Below, in pieces: positions 55,649 to 64,000 of a DNA stretch of 64,000 bases. Below the pieces are notes generated by a model. It was given only the letters and a program-made list of their open reading frames with translations. It searched no databases and had not been told where the DNA came from. The position numbers were made by a program, and so were the translations under genes. Every line of letters starts with the position of its first letter. Positions within the stretch are counted from its first letter, which is position 1. The DNA comes from Rhodopseudomonas sp. BAL398 (GTDB lineage Bacteria > Pseudomonadota > Alphaproteobacteria > Rhizobiales > Xanthobacteraceae): NCBI RefSeq assembly GCF_033001325.1, contig NZ_CP133111.1:2356001-2420000 (forward strand). Reading direction: 5' to 3'.

Positions 55649-56923
55649 TCATCGTATCAGCGCCAACGCGTCGGCGAAGAAATCCGGGCCGCCGAAATTG
55701 CCGGATTTCAACGCCAGCAACATGTCGCCCTGCGCCGCGCCCACGCTGCGCAGCACCGGCACGCCGGCGGCGATCTCCGCTCCGACCGCAAAGCCGGGAA
55801 TGTTCAGACGATCCACCACCGCGCCGGCGGTCTCGCCGCCGGCCACCACCAGCCGGCGCACCCCGGCGGCCACCAGGCCTTCGGCGATCTCCGCCATCGC
55901 CTGCTCGATGGCGTGGCCGGCGGCGTCGCGGCCGAACTCGGCCTGCACCGCCGCGACCCGATCCGGCGTCGCGCTGGAGGCAATCAGCAATGGCCCATCG
56001 CCCAACCGACCGATGGCCCAGTCCAGCGCGCGCCGCGCTTCGTCGGGGCCGGCGATGATCGCAGCGGGATCGAGATGCAGCACCGGCATCCTGGCTTCCG
56101 CCTTGGCGATCTGCGCCAGCGTCGCTTGCGAACAACTGCCGGCAAGGCACGCCGCCGGGCCGCCGATGGCGGCATCCGACATCGACGTCGCCTGCGATCC
56201 GAGCCGGCCGCCCGCCAGCAGCGCGCGAGCCAGCCCGAGCCCGAGCCCGCTGGCGCCGACCGAGATGCGGTGCTGCAGCGCCACCGCGCCGATGGTTTCG
56301 AGATCCCGCTCGCATACCGCATCGGCGACCGCGGCGCCAAGGCCCTTCGTGGCCAGTTCGGTCAGCCGGGCACGCAACGCATCCTGGCCCTGCGCGACCA
56401 CCGACAGATCGGCGAGCCCGATCTTGCAGATGCTCTGGCGCGCCAAGACGCGCACCAGATTGGAATCGTGCATCGGATTGAGCGGATGGTCCTTCAACGC
56501 GCTTTCGCTGAGCGGCGCGTGGCCCACGAACAGATTGCCCATATAGACGGTGCGGCCGGTCTCCGGGAACGCCGGCGTCACCAGCACGATGGCATCGCCC
56601 GAGGCCGCCCGCAGCGCGTCCATCACCGGGCCGATATTGCCGGCATCGGTGGAATCGAAGGTCGAGCAGATCTTGAACAGCACATGCGATGCGCCACGGC
56701 TGCGCAGCCACAGCTTGGCGGCGCGTGCCTTCTCCACCGCCAGATCCGCGGCGATCGAGCGGCTCTTCAACGCGATCACCACGGCGTCGACCTCGGGCAG
56801 TTCGAGATCGTCCGGCGGCACCCCGATGGTCTGCACCGTGCGCAACCCCTGGCGGGTCAGCGTATTGGCGAGATCCGACGCGCCCGTATAGTCGTCGGCG
56901 ATGCAGCCCAGCGCCAGCGTCAT
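55649..56923 (-). CDS. otnK: 3-oxo-tetronate kinase (four-carbon acid sugar kinase, DUF1537)
   Basis: The 424-residue protein matches the OtnK/DUF1537 family: N-terminal CIADDYTGASDLANTL, KICSTFDST (about residue 85) and the C-terminal nucleotide-binding VAGGETAGAVVDRL and SGNFGGPDFF. It phosphorylates 3-oxo-tetronate at the 4-position. Its start overlaps the stop of otnI by 4 bp (ATGA). With otnI, ltnD and otnC it makes a full route from L-threonate or D-erythronate to dihydroxyacetone phosphate. Confidence 0.92.
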   Translation of the reverse strand: MTLALGCIADDYTGASDLANTLTRQGLRTVQTIGVPPDDLELPEVDAVVIALKSRSIAADLAVEKARAAKLWLRSRGASHVLFKICSTFDSTDAGNIGPVMDALRAASGDAIVLVTPAFPETGRTVYMGNLFVGHAPLSESALKDHPLNPMHDSNLVRVLARQSICKIGLADLSVVAQGQDALRARLTELATKGLGAAVADAVCERDLETIGAVALQHRISVGASGLGLGLARALLAGGRLGSQATSMSDAAIGGPAACLAGSCSQATLAQIAKAEARMPVLHLDPAAIIAGPDEARRALDWAIGRLGDGPLLIASSATPDRVAAVQAEFGRDAAGHAIEQAMAEIAEGLVAAGVRRLVVAGGETAGAVVDRLNIPGFAVGAEIAAGVPVLRSVGAAQGDMLLALKSGNFGGPDFFADALALIR

Positions 56924-57702
56924 GACAGCGCTCCGGCGAATGGCGCGAACCAGCCGAGGCCCTCGACGGTGGCGCCGCGCGGGCGATACTCGCAGCCGAC
57001 GAAGCCGTCATAGCCGAGCCGGTCGAGTTCCTCGAACAGGAATGGGTAGTTCAGCTCCTCGCCGTCGGGCTCGGCGCGCGACGGCACGCTGGCGATCTGG
57101 ATGTGGCCGATGATCGGCATCATCTCGCGCAGCCGCATCGCCACGTCGCCATGCAGGATCTGGCAATGATAGATATCGAACTGCAATTTGAGATTGGGGA
57201 TCTTCAACTCGCGGATCAGGTCGCGCGCGAACGCGAAATCGTTGAGGAAATAGCCCGGCACGTCGCGCGGATTGATCGGCTCGATCACCACCTCGATGCC
57301 ATGCGGCGCGAAAAACTCCGCCGCGTGGGTCACCGATTTGGTGAAGGCGTGCACGGTCCCGGGACCGCTGCGGTCGGCGATCCCGGCCATCAGATGCAGC
57401 CGCCTGACGCCCGTCGCCTGCGCGTAGGGCAGCGCGGTCGCCAGACTTTGCTGCAGCTCGGCGAATTTGTCCGGCCGCGCCGCGAAGCCCTTCTCGCCGG
57501 CGGCCCAATCGCCCGGCGGCAGGTTGAACAGCGCCTGGGTCAGATGATTGCGCTTCAGCCGCTCGCCCACCAGCTCGGGCGGATGATCATAGGGGAACAG
57601 GAATTCCACCGCCGTAAAGCCCGCGTCGGCCGCGGCATCGAACCGGTCGAGAAACGGATGTTCGGTGAACATCATGCTGAGATTGGCAGCGAAGCGCGGC
57701 AT
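56920..57702 (-). CDS. otnI: 2-oxo-tetronate isomerase (hydroxypyruvate isomerase-like TIM barrel)
   Basis: The 260-residue xylose-isomerase-like TIM-barrel protein has MPRFAANLSMMFTE, the metal-region IEPINPRDVPGYFL (about residue 140), QFDIYHCQILHGD (about 170) and GCEYRPRGAT. It interconverts 2-oxo- and 3-oxo-tetronate. The ATG at 57702 follows TGGGGA and matches the family start; the longer frame is rejected. It heads the otnI-otnK pair. The 280-bp gap upstream is filled by repeats and separates it from ltnD on the same strand. Confidence 0.92.
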   Translation of the reverse strand: MPRFAANLSMMFTEHPFLDRFDAAADAGFTAVEFLFPYDHPPELVGERLKRNHLTQALFNLPPGDWAAGEKGFAARPDKFAELQQSLATALPYAQATGVRRLHLMAGIADRSGPGTVHAFTKSVTHAAEFFAPHGIEVVIEPINPRDVPGYFLNDFAFARDLIRELKIPNLKLQFDIYHCQILHGDVAMRLREMMPIIGHIQIASVPSRAEPDGEELNYPFLFEELDRLGYDGFVGCEYRPRGATVEGLGWFAPFAGALS

Positions 57703-57730
57703 TGATTTTCCCCAGAAGCAAAAACTGAAG

Positions 57731-57830
57731 GCCCTCATGGTGAGGAGACGCGCAGCGTCGTCTCGAACCATGAGGATGTTCATCCCTCATCCTTCGAGAC
57801 GCGCGCCACGGCGCGCTCCGTCTTTGCGAG
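57731..57830. repeat. Palindromic repeat, family 5 (CCTCATGGTGAGG / CCATGAGG type)
   Basis: CCCTCATGGTGAGGAGACGC, GTCGTCTCGAACCATGAGG and CCTTCGAGACGC-GCGCCACGGCGCG arms occur in series. Similar strings are common in Rhizobiales intergenic DNA. It lies between otnI and ltnD. Confidence 0.7.
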
Positions 57831-57970
57831 CCGAGGACGGCGCATCGCGTCGTCCGAACGCGAAGCAATCCAGGGGCGCCAAGCACAGACTGGATTGCTT
57901 CGTCGCAAGAGCTCCTCGCAATGACGGCGTTGAAGGCTCATTCTGTTGATCCCTTTTAGAGTCAGACTCT
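57819..57970. repeat. Family 1 palindrome (copy 9) with one arm of the 196-bp element
   Basis: The palindrome spans 57819-57926. To its right, CTTTTAGAGTCAGACTCT ends at 57970 and matches the terminal repeat of the 196-bp elements. The left terminal repeat is missing and replaced by family 5 sequence. Confidence 0.8.
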
Positions 57971-57986
57971 CAGGATGAGGGTGCAA

Positions 57987-58898
57987 TCATCCGTCGCCCG
58001 GCAGTTTTGTTCCGGTGACGCGCGCGTACATTCGCGCCACCGAGATATCGTCGTCGCGGCCCATGCCGGATGCCGACGTCATCAGAAACATCTGCAGCGC
58101 CGCCGCCGACACCGGCACCGGAAATTTCGCGCTGCGCGCCATGTCCTGGATGATGCCGAGATCCTTGACGAAAATATCGACCGCGCTTTTGGGAGAGTAG
58201 TCGCCGTCCAGCACATGCGGCACCCGGTTTTCGAACATCCAGGAATTGCCGGCCGAGGCCGTGATCACCTCATAGACCTTGGCGATGTCGAGCCCCTGTT
58301 TGGCCGCGAAGGCGATCGCCTCGGACGCCGCGGCGATATGCACGCCAGCCAGCAGTTGATTGATCATCTTGAAGGCGGCGCCCTGCCCCGCGGCGTCGCC
58401 GAGTTCGTAGAGTTTGGCCGCCATCGCATCCAGCGCCGGCCGCGCCGCCGCGAAGGCCGCCGCGCTGCCCGAGGCCAGGATTGTGAGTTCGCCTTGCGCG
58501 GCGCGCTGCGCCCCGCCGGAGATCGGCGCGTCGAGATAATGGCGACCGCTGGATTCGAGCTGCTGGGCCAATCGCCGCGCCACCTGCGGGTCCATCGTCG
58601 CCGAGGACACGAACACCGCATCCTCCGCCAGCGTCGCGGCGACGCCGTCCGGACCGAACAGGATGGCTTCGGTCTGGGCGGCGTTGACCACCACGCTGAC
58701 GACGATCTGCGCGTCGCGCGCGGCCGCGGCCGGCGTGGCGGCACCGCTTCCGCCCTCGGCGACAAAGCGCTCCACATTGTCGGTCACCACATCGCAGCCG
58801 GTGACGTCGAAGCCGGCGCGACGCAGCGACGTCGCCATCCCGAAGCCCATCGAGCCCAACCCGATCACGGCAACGCGCGGCTTTGCAGATTCCGGCAT
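57987..58898 (-). CDS. ltnD: L-threonate dehydrogenase (beta-hydroxyacid dehydrogenase family)
   Basis: The 303-residue protein has the Rossmann motif VAVIGLGSMGFGMATSL (about residue 10), the substrate-region DAPISGGAQRA (about 120) and the catalytic Lys region GAAFKMINQLLAG (about 170). In otn clusters this family member is the NAD-dependent L-threonate dehydrogenase making 2-oxo-tetronate. A D-erythronate-type enzyme of the same family is also possible. I chose the ATG at 58898, and it diverges from otnC with an 89-bp gap. Confidence 0.9.
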   Translation of the reverse strand: MPESAKPRVAVIGLGSMGFGMATSLRRAGFDVTGCDVVTDNVERFVAEGGSGAATPAAAARDAQIVVSVVVNAAQTEAILFGPDGVAATLAEDAVFVSSATMDPQVARRLAQQLESSGRHYLDAPISGGAQRAAQGELTILASGSAAAFAAARPALDAMAAKLYELGDAAGQGAAFKMINQLLAGVHIAAASEAIAFAAKQGLDIAKVYEVITASAGNSWMFENRVPHVLDGDYSPKSAVDIFVKDLGIIQDMARSAKFPVPVSAAALQMFLMTSASGMGRDDDISVARMYARVTGTKLPGDG

Positions 58899-58987
58899 GG
58901 GGCGCTTCCCGTTTGTTTGTTGGGCTCTGGATAACACGGCTTGGCCGCGCTGCCAAAGCATGGGACAAAACCCGAAAGGAAGCCTCC

Positions 58988-59653
58988 ATGACCGACACCA
59001 GGCTGCGCGACGACATCTGCCGGCTCGGCCGCTCGCTGTTCGAGCGCGGGCTGACGCCGGGCTCCAGCGGCAATATCAGCGTGCGCTGCGAAGACGGCGG
59101 CTGGCTGGTGACGCCGACCAATGCCTCGCTGGGCGCGCTCGATCCGGCGAAACTGTCACGGCTGGGCGCCGACGGCGGCCTTCTCTCCGGCGACGCGCCC
59201 ACCAAGGAAGTGCCGCTGCACAGCGCGATCTATCAGACCCGAGACAGCGCCCGCGCGGTGGTGCATCTGCACTCGACCCATGCCGTGGCACTGTCGATGC
59301 TGCCCGAGATCGACCCGCGCGCCGCGCTGCCGCCGCTGACGCCGTATTACCTGATGAAATGCGGCGCGACCGCGCTGGTGCCGTATTTCCGGCCCGGCGA
59401 TCCGGCCGTGGCCGACGCCATCCGGGGCCTTGCCGGCCGATATTCCTCGGTGCTGCTGGCCAATCACGGCCCGGTGGTCGCCGGCGCATCGCTCGAAGCC
59501 GCGGTGTTCGCGATCGAGGAACTGGAGGAAACCGCCAAGCTCTATCTACTGCTGCGCGGCCTCAACCCGCGTTTTCTGTCCCCAGCCCAGGTCGCGGATC
59601 TCTCAAAGACGTTCGGGCTGGATTTGCCGGAGCACGGCGACGATCGGCACTGA
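58988..59653 (+). CDS. otnC: 3-oxo-tetronate 4-phosphate decarboxylase (class II aldolase family)
   Basis: The 221-residue protein is a class II aldolase/adducin family member with SSGNISVRCEDG (about residue 27), PTKEVPLHSAIYQ, zinc ligands in VVHLHSTHAVAL (about 92) and the later LANHGPVVAG. It cleaves CO2 from 3-oxo-tetronate 4-phosphate to yield dihydroxyacetone phosphate. The ATG at 58988 follows GGAAGC. It diverges from ltnD; the branched-chain-type ABC operon converges on it from the right. Confidence 0.9.
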   Translation: MTDTRLRDDICRLGRSLFERGLTPGSSGNISVRCEDGGWLVTPTNASLGALDPAKLSRLGADGGLLSGDAPTKEVPLHSAIYQTRDSARAVVHLHSTHAVALSMLPEIDPRAALPPLTPYYLMKCGATALVPYFRPGDPAVADAIRGLAGRYSSVLLANHGPVVAGASLEAAVFAIEELEETAKLYLLLRGLNPRFLSPAQVADLSKTFGLDLPEHGDDRH

Positions 59654-59710
59654 GGCAGCAGCCTGAGCCAACGACACTGCCTCACCCTCGCGCCAGCGCC
59701 TCCATTTCCA

Positions 59711-59793
59711 CGTCATTGCGAGCGAAGCGAAGCAATCCAGGGGCCGCATGCGGAGCCCTGGATTGCGTCGTCGCTACGCTCCTCGCAATGACG
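59711..59793. repeat. Palindromic intergenic repeat, family 1 (copy 10)
   Basis: CGTCATTGCGAGCGAAGCGA to CTCGCAATGACG, between the convergent otnC and LivF-type genes. It may act as a bidirectional hairpin. Confidence 0.92.
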
Positions 59794-59816
59794 GATTTTG
59801 CTGCAGCAACCCGGAA

Positions 59817-60521
59817 TTACAGCCCCAGATACGCCTTGCGCACATCGGGATTGTCCATCAGCTCGGCGGCGGTGCCCTGCATCAGCACGCGGCCGGTCTG
59901 CAGAATATAGGCGCGGTCGGCGATTTCCAGACACTCGGCCATGCGCTGCTCGACGATCAGCACCGTCATGCCGGCGTCGCGAATTTTCTTCACCGCCTGG
60001 AAGATCTCGCTGACCAGTTTCGGCATGATGCCCTGCGACGGCTCGTCGAGCATCAACAGACGCGGCCGCGTCATCAGCGCGCGGCCGATCGCCAGCATCT
60101 GCTGCTCGCCACCCGACAGCGTTTCGGCGCGCTGCTCCAGCCGCTCTTGCAAGCGCGGGAACAGGTCGAACACCAGCGCCAGCGGCCCTTCGCGATCCGG
60201 CTTGCCGCGATACATGTAGCTGCCGAGCCGCAGATTGTCCTCGACCGACAGCCGCGGAAACAGCCGGCGATTTTCCGGCACATAGGCGATGCCGCGCGCG
60301 GTGATCAGATGCTGCGCGGTGCCGTCGATCCGCTCGCCGTCGAGCAGGATGCTGCCGGACCGCGGCCGCTCTGCCCCGGCGATGGTTTTCACCAGCGTGG
60401 ACTTACCCGCGCCATTGGCGCCCGCAACCAGCACGATCTCGCCCTTGGCGATCTCGATATTGACTTCCGAGATCGCGACCAGCCCCTGATAGGCGGTGGT
60501 GACCTCATGCACTGATAGCAT
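59817..60521 (-). CDS. ABC transporter ATPase (LivF family)
   Basis: The 234-residue ATPase has Walker A GANGAGKST, signature LSGGEQQML and Walker B LLMLDEPSQGIMP. It is one of the two nucleotide-binding subunits of the branched-chain-type importer encoded downstream on the minus strand. Its start overlaps the end of the LivG-type gene by 17 bp, so the genes are translated as a unit. It is the last gene of the operon, which runs livK (at the right edge), livH, livM, livG, livF. Confidence 0.92.
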   Translation of the reverse strand: MLSVHEVTTAYQGLVAISEVNIEIAKGEIVLVAGANGAGKSTLVKTIAGAERPRSGSILLDGERIDGTAQHLITARGIAYVPENRRLFPRLSVEDNLRLGSYMYRGKPDREGPLALVFDLFPRLQERLEQRAETLSGGEQQMLAIGRALMTRPRLLMLDEPSQGIMPKLVSEIFQAVKKIRDAGMTVLIVEQRMAECLEIADRAYILQTGRVLMQGTAAELMDNPDVRKAYLGL

Positions 60522-61239
60522 GACGATCTCCCAGATAGGCGCTGATGACTTTTTCGTCGCGCACGATGTCGGCCGGCTTGCCTTCGACCAGCACCTTGCC
60601 GAGATCGAGCACGATGGCGCGGTCGACCAAAGGCATCACGATTTCCATCACATGTTCGACCATCAGCACAGTAACGCCGGTGGCGCGCACCCGGCGCACC
60701 AGCTCGACGCCGTCTTGCGCCTCGACCGGGGTCAGCCCAGTGAGGCATTCGTCGAGCAGCAGCAGCTTCGGCTCGGTGGCGAGCGCGCGGGCGACTTCGA
60801 GCCGGCGCTTCTCGGACGGAATCAGCTGCCCGGCGAGCACGTCGGCACGCGCGTCCAGCCCGCAAAACTCCAGGACCTCATGCGCCTTGCGCCTGGCGTC
60901 GCGCATCACCGTGGTGCGGATCAGGGCGCCGACGATGACATTGTCGATCACCGTCAGGCTCTCGAAGCTCTTCACTACCTGGAAGGTGCGGGCGATGCCG
61001 CGCTGGCAGCGTTGCGCCGCCGGCAGCCTGGTGACGTCCTCGCCGTTGAACAGGATGGTGCCCTGCGTCGGCGGCAGCACGCCGGCGATCAGATTGAACA
61101 AAGTCGACTTGCCGGCGCCGTTCGGCCCGATCAGCCCGACGATTTCGCCGGGCTCGACCGCGATCGAAATGTCCTGATTGGCGACCAGCCCGCCGAAGCG
61201 CTGCCAGACGCCCTTGGTTTCCAGCAAATGCGCGGTCAT
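60505..61239 (-). CDS. ABC transporter ATPase (LivG family)
   Basis: The 244-residue ATPase has Walker [10 protein letters not shown] (about residue 39), the LivG-specific RGIARTFQVVKSFE, and Walker B LLLLDECLTGLTP in which the expected Pro after Glu is Cys. The usual LSGGQ signature reads LIPSEKRR here, a known variation in some LivG-type subunits but worth noting. The start at 61239 overlaps the LivM stop (ATGA). Confidence 0.9.
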   Translation of the reverse strand: MTAHLLETKGVWQRFGGLVANQDISIAVEPGEIVGLIGPNGAGKSTLFNLIAGVLPPTQGTILFNGEDVTRLPAAQRCQRGIARTFQVVKSFESLTVIDNVIVGALIRTTVMRDARRKAHEVLEFCGLDARADVLAGQLIPSEKRRLEVARALATEPKLLLLDECLTGLTPVEAQDGVELVRRVRATGVTVLMVEHVMEIVMPLVDRAIVLDLGKVLVEGKPADIVRDEKVISAYLGDRHAISA

Positions 61240-62216
61240 CGGGCGACCTCCTTGCGCTTGCGTGAGAACAAGCCGATCAGGCCTTCCGGCCGCGCCAGCG
61301 AGATCAGCACGATCACCGAGCCGTAGAGGATGAGATCGACGCCGCGGCCGGAGCCGCCGAGGTAGTTGCGGGTCAGTTCGGTGAGCGGGATCAGGATCGC
61401 GGCGCCGAGCACCGGCCCCCACAGCGTGCCGATGCCGCCCAGCACCGCCGGCAACGCCATCAGCAGCGAGAACTGGAAGCTCATCACGCTTTCCGGATCG
61501 ATATAGGACACGTATTGCGCATAGAACGCGCCGCCGATCGCGGTGAGAAACGCCGACACCGCGGCGGCGCCCATCTTGGAATTGAACACCACGACGCCGA
61601 GGCTTTCAGCGGCTTCGGGATTGTCCTTCACCGCGCGCCACCAATAGCCCCATTTGGAATCTTCCAGCCAGAAGGTGATCAGCCAGGCGACGCAGCAGAA
61701 CACCAGCGCGAAATAGTAATACGGCAATTTGCTGCGGGTGAACTGGAACGTGGCCCAGCTGTCCTTGCGCACCAGCACGTCGATGCCGAGCGCGGCGCCG
61801 GCCCAGTCCCAATTGTGGAACAGCAACAGGCCGATCTCGGCGATCACGATGGTGGCGATCACGAAATAATGCCCGCGCAAGCGGAAGCAGGGATAGCCCA
61901 GTATCAGCGCGATCGCTGCCGAGATCGCGCCGCCGCCGAGCATGCCGAACCATGGCAGCACGCCGAATTTTGTGAACAGCAGCGTCGTGGTGTAAGCGCC
62001 AAGCCCGAAATACAGCGCGTGGCCGAGCGAGATCTGGCCGCAATAGCCGCCGAGAATGTTCCAGGCCTGCGACAGCGCCGCATAGAGCAGCGTCAGGATC
62101 ATGATGTTCTGGACGTTGACGTCCTTGACCACCAGCGGCACCAGCGCCGCCAGCAAGGCCAGGCCACCGGCAACCAGCAGATCGCGACGACGGCGTTGGG
62201 CGAATGAGTTTTGCAT
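61236..62216 (-). CDS. ABC transporter permease (LivM family)
   Basis: The 326-residue inner-membrane protein is a LivM-type permease: LSQAWNILGGYCGQISLGHALYFGLGAY near residue 50 and the C-terminal GGIGTLWGPVLGAAILIPLTE. I chose the ATG at 62216 (MQNSFAQRRRRDLL), which matches the family start and touches the LivH stop. The open frame to 63170 is a shadow over LivH. Unlike the cou importer, the permease and ATPase are separate proteins here. Confidence 0.92.
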   Translation of the reverse strand: MQNSFAQRRRRDLLVAGGLALLAALVPLVVKDVNVQNIMILTLLYAALSQAWNILGGYCGQISLGHALYFGLGAYTTTLLFTKFGVLPWFGMLGGGAISAAIALILGYPCFRLRGHYFVIATIVIAEIGLLLFHNWDWAGAALGIDVLVRKDSWATFQFTRSKLPYYYFALVFCCVAWLITFWLEDSKWGYWWRAVKDNPEAAESLGVVVFNSKMGAAAVSAFLTAIGGAFYAQYVSYIDPESVMSFQFSLLMALPAVLGGIGTLWGPVLGAAILIPLTELTRNYLGGSGRGVDLILYGSVIVLISLARPEGLIGLFSRKRKEVAR

Positions 62217-63109
62217 CAGATCGACCCGAACAGGCCACGCGGCCGGATGAACACCACCAGCAGATACACCGCGTAGATGCCGACCGATTTCAGCGACGGC
62301 GGCAGGATCATCGCGGTGGTGGCCTCGACCAGGCCGACGATGATGCCGCCCGCGAACGCGCCGAACACGCTGCCGAAGCCGCCGAGCGCCACCGTCACAT
62401 AGGCGATCAGCGCGAACGAGGCGCCGACATCGGGATAGATATAGAAGAACATCGCCATGATCGCGCCGGCGAGCCCGACCAGCGCGCCGCCGAGCCCCCA
62501 GCCCAGCGCAAACACCTTGTTCTTGTCGATGCCGACCAGCGCCACCGCGCCGGCGTCCTCGCGGGTGGCTTCCAGCGCGCGGCCGAAATCGGTCTTCTTG
62601 ATGAAGAAATACAGCGCGCCGAACGCGGCGATCGACACCAGCGCGCCGACCAGCTGCGGCACCGGCAGGTAGACGCCGCCGAGCGAGATGGTTTTGCCGC
62701 CGAGCCAGGAATGGGTGATGCTGCGATAGTCCGGAGTGAAGAAGAACTGCGCCAGGCCGCGCATCAGGATGGCGAGGCCGAAGGTGGTGAAGATCTGCAC
62801 CATTCCGATATTGGATTTCGCCCGCATCGCAAAGCGGATCACCACCAGATAGATCACCGCCCCGAACACGAACATCGCCGCCGCCACCAAAGGCGCCGCC
62901 AGCAACGGATCGATCGCGAAGAACGCGAACAGGAAGAAGCTGACATACATCGCCAACATCAGAAATTCGCCATGGGCGAAGTTGGTGACGTCCATCAGGC
63001 CGAAGATCAGCGCCAGGCCGACCGCGATCAGGCCGTAGAGCAGCCCCATCAGCAGACCGCTGGCCAATGATTGGATGATTGTCGCGGTGGTCAAATCGAA
63101 TGCTCCCAA
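62216..63109 (-). CDS. ABC transporter permease (LivH family)
   Basis: The 297-residue permease has IIQSLASGLLMGLLYGLIAVGLALIFGLMDVTNFAHGEFLML and FGSVFGAFAGGIIVGLVEA. The longest start is TTG at 63109, but its upstream region lacks a ribosome site. A second TTG five codons later (63094) has GGGAG at 8 nt and may be the true start. No ATG fits. It combines with LivM to form the membrane channel of the importer. Confidence 0.88.
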   Translation of the reverse strand: MGAFDLTTATIIQSLASGLLMGLLYGLIAVGLALIFGLMDVTNFAHGEFLMLAMYVSFFLFAFFAIDPLLAAPLVAAAMFVFGAVIYLVVIRFAMRAKSNIGMVQIFTTFGLAILMRGLAQFFFTPDYRSITHSWLGGKTISLGGVYLPVPQLVGALVSIAAFGALYFFIKKTDFGRALEATREDAGAVALVGIDKNKVFALGWGLGGALVGLAGAIMAMFFYIYPDVGASFALIAYVTVALGGFGSVFGAFAGGIIVGLVEATTAMILPPSLKSVGIYAVYLLVVFIRPRGLFGSI

Positions 63110-63128
63110 ACAGGAAAGAACGCGTCCT

Positions 63129-63213
63129 CGCCATTGCGAGGAGCGAAGCGACGAAGCAATCCAGAGTCACGCATGCGGGGCGCCTAGATTGCTTCGCTGC
63201 GTTCGCAATGACG
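63129..63213. repeat. Palindromic intergenic repeat, family 1 (copy 11)
   Basis: CGCCATTGCGAGGAGCGAAG to TTCGCAATGACG, with inner GAAGCAATCCAG / CTAGATTGCTTC. It lies between the binding-protein and LivH-type genes, inside the operon. Confidence 0.88.
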
Positions 63214-63254
63214 CGGAAGCGTGCGCGTGTCGAAGGGACGCGCGCAGCCGACGC

Positions 63255-64000
63255 TTACGGCATCGGCCAGATCGCCTCGGCGACCGCGGCCTGCGGCGGC
63301 GCGATGGTGACGAACTTGCCGCCGGTATACTGCAGCAGCACCGGATCGGCGAAGTTATTCTGGCCCATCTCGTCGAACTTGACGCGCGACCACGGCATGA
63401 TGGTCTGTTCGCCCGGCATGTCGGTGGCGACCAGCGCCTGGCGGATCTTGTCGCCATCGGTCGATTTGGCGCGGTTGATGGCGTCGGCCATCACGATCAG
63501 GCCCATGAACTGCCGCGACGAGTAATCGTTGAAATCCTTGCCGGAGCGTTCCTTGTACATGGCGTTGATCTTGCCGACCATCGGCCGCTTGGCGGCCAGA
63601 TCGAGCGAGAACGAGCCGCGCGAGATCACGCCGGGGATCTTGTCGCCGACCGCGTCGTACAGCGCCTTTTCGGAGAAGCCGGCGTCCTGGGCGACGATGT
63701 TCTTGGCCTTGTAGCCGAGCTCGCCCATGGTCTTGATCAGCAAAATGCCGTCGGTGGTGTAGCTCGACGGCATCAGCACGTCGGCATCGACGGCCTTGAG
63801 CTGCTGCACTTCGGCGGTGAGCGACGGCGAATTGGCGCGGTACTTGATATCGGCGACCACCTTGTAGCCGCGGTCCTTGGCCAGCTTGAGCTGCGCGTTG
63901 GAGGAATCGGTGCCGAAGATGGTGTCCTCGTGGAACAAGGCCAGGGTCTCGATCTTCTTACCCTTCTTCTTTTCGGCGTCGAAGAAGTCGAACATCGCCT
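63255..64000 (-). CDS. Branched-chain-type periplasmic binding protein, C-terminal part, cut by the right window edge
   Basis: At least 248 residues of a type I periplasmic binding protein (LivK-like) are present, including ETLALFHEDTIFGTDSSNAQL, ANSPSLTAEVQQLKAVDADVLMPSSYTTDG and the C-terminal FADPVLLQYTGGKFVTIAPP. The signal peptide and the N-terminal lobe lie beyond the window. It is the first gene of the ABC operon that follows. The ligand is unknown. The adjoining tetronate genes make a sugar acid one candidate, but binding proteins of this class more often take amino acids or aromatic acids. Confidence 0.88.
   Translation of the reverse strand, partial: AMFDFFDAEKKKGKKIETLALFHEDTIFGTDSSNAQLKLAKDRGYKVVADIKYRANSPSLTAEVQQLKAVDADVLMPSSYTTDGILLIKTMGELGYKAKNIVAQDAGFSEKALYDAVGDKIPGVISRGSFSLDLAAKRPMVGKINAMYKERSGKDFNDYSSRQFMGLIVMADAINRAKSTDGDKIRQALVATDMPGEQTIMPWSRVKFDEMGQNNFADPVLLQYTGGKFVTIAPPQAAVAEAIWPMP

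Noticed and set aside
61236-63170. A 644-codon frame suggesting a LivH-LivM fusion
   Set aside because: The N-terminal half is a shadow of the separate LivH gene; LivM homology starts at 62216.

Overview
The window is high-GC alphaproteobacterial DNA, most like a Rhodopseudomonas palustris or Bradyrhizobium chromosome (Nitrobacteraceae). The evidence is the GAAC-N7-GAAC type SOS box in front of an imuA-imuB-dnaE2 cassette, a hydroxycinnamate locus with the gene content of the R. palustris cou/tar region, PhnA-like membrane proteins, and several families of palindromic intergenic repeats typical of that family. No tRNA, rRNA, CRISPR array, phage or transposase gene was found. Apart from the repeats it reads as ordinary chromosomal catabolic DNA.

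Layout. 1-3.3 kb: SOS mutagenesis operon (dnaE2 cut by the left edge, imuB, imuA) with its LexA box. 3.5-9.2 kb: glycerate 2-kinase, an adenylate cyclase with a c-type haem motif, a DUF3124 secreted protein and a Kef-type antiporter. 9.4-24.6 kb: hydroxycinnamate (p-coumarate/ferulate) island. It holds the MarR repressor couR, a branched-chain-type ABC importer (three genes, with a fused permease-ATPase, plus the distant binding protein couP), a GGDEF protein, a thioesterase, couB (CoA ligase), couA (hydratase/lyase), a DUF3237 protein, the TRAP genes tarM (frameshifted), tarQ and tarP, and pobA. Three matching inverted repeats lie before couR/ABC, couA and tarP/pobA and are proposed as CouR operators.

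25.2-30.2 kb: DUF2848-amidase pair, then a DUF35/thiolase/SDR operon. 30.4-40 kb: an inner-membrane OmpA-domain protein, a PhnA-like protein translationally coupled to a 22-residue membrane microprotein, PEP carboxylase, a membrane protein and a hybrid histidine kinase. 40.1-55.6 kb: a large acyl-CoA catabolic block (two CoA ligases, three crotonases, two SDRs, a thiolase-like protein, a Baeyer-Villiger-type monooxygenase, an FNT channel, a phosphotransferase with DUF6285, an acyl-CoA dehydrogenase). 55.6-59.7 kb: four-carbon acid-sugar catabolism (otnK, otnI, ltnD, otnC). 59.8-64 kb: a complete branched-chain-type ABC transporter whose binding protein runs off the right edge.

The main theme is import, CoA activation and chain shortening of plant-derived acids: lignin monomers through cou/tar/pobA, an unknown alicyclic or branched acid through the 40-56 kb block, and tetronic sugar acids through otn. 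CouR is the only classical transcription factor encoded in the window. Intergenic regions carry at least five repeat families, including eleven copies of one palindromic element; two of these sit inside 196-bp units with terminal inverted repeats.
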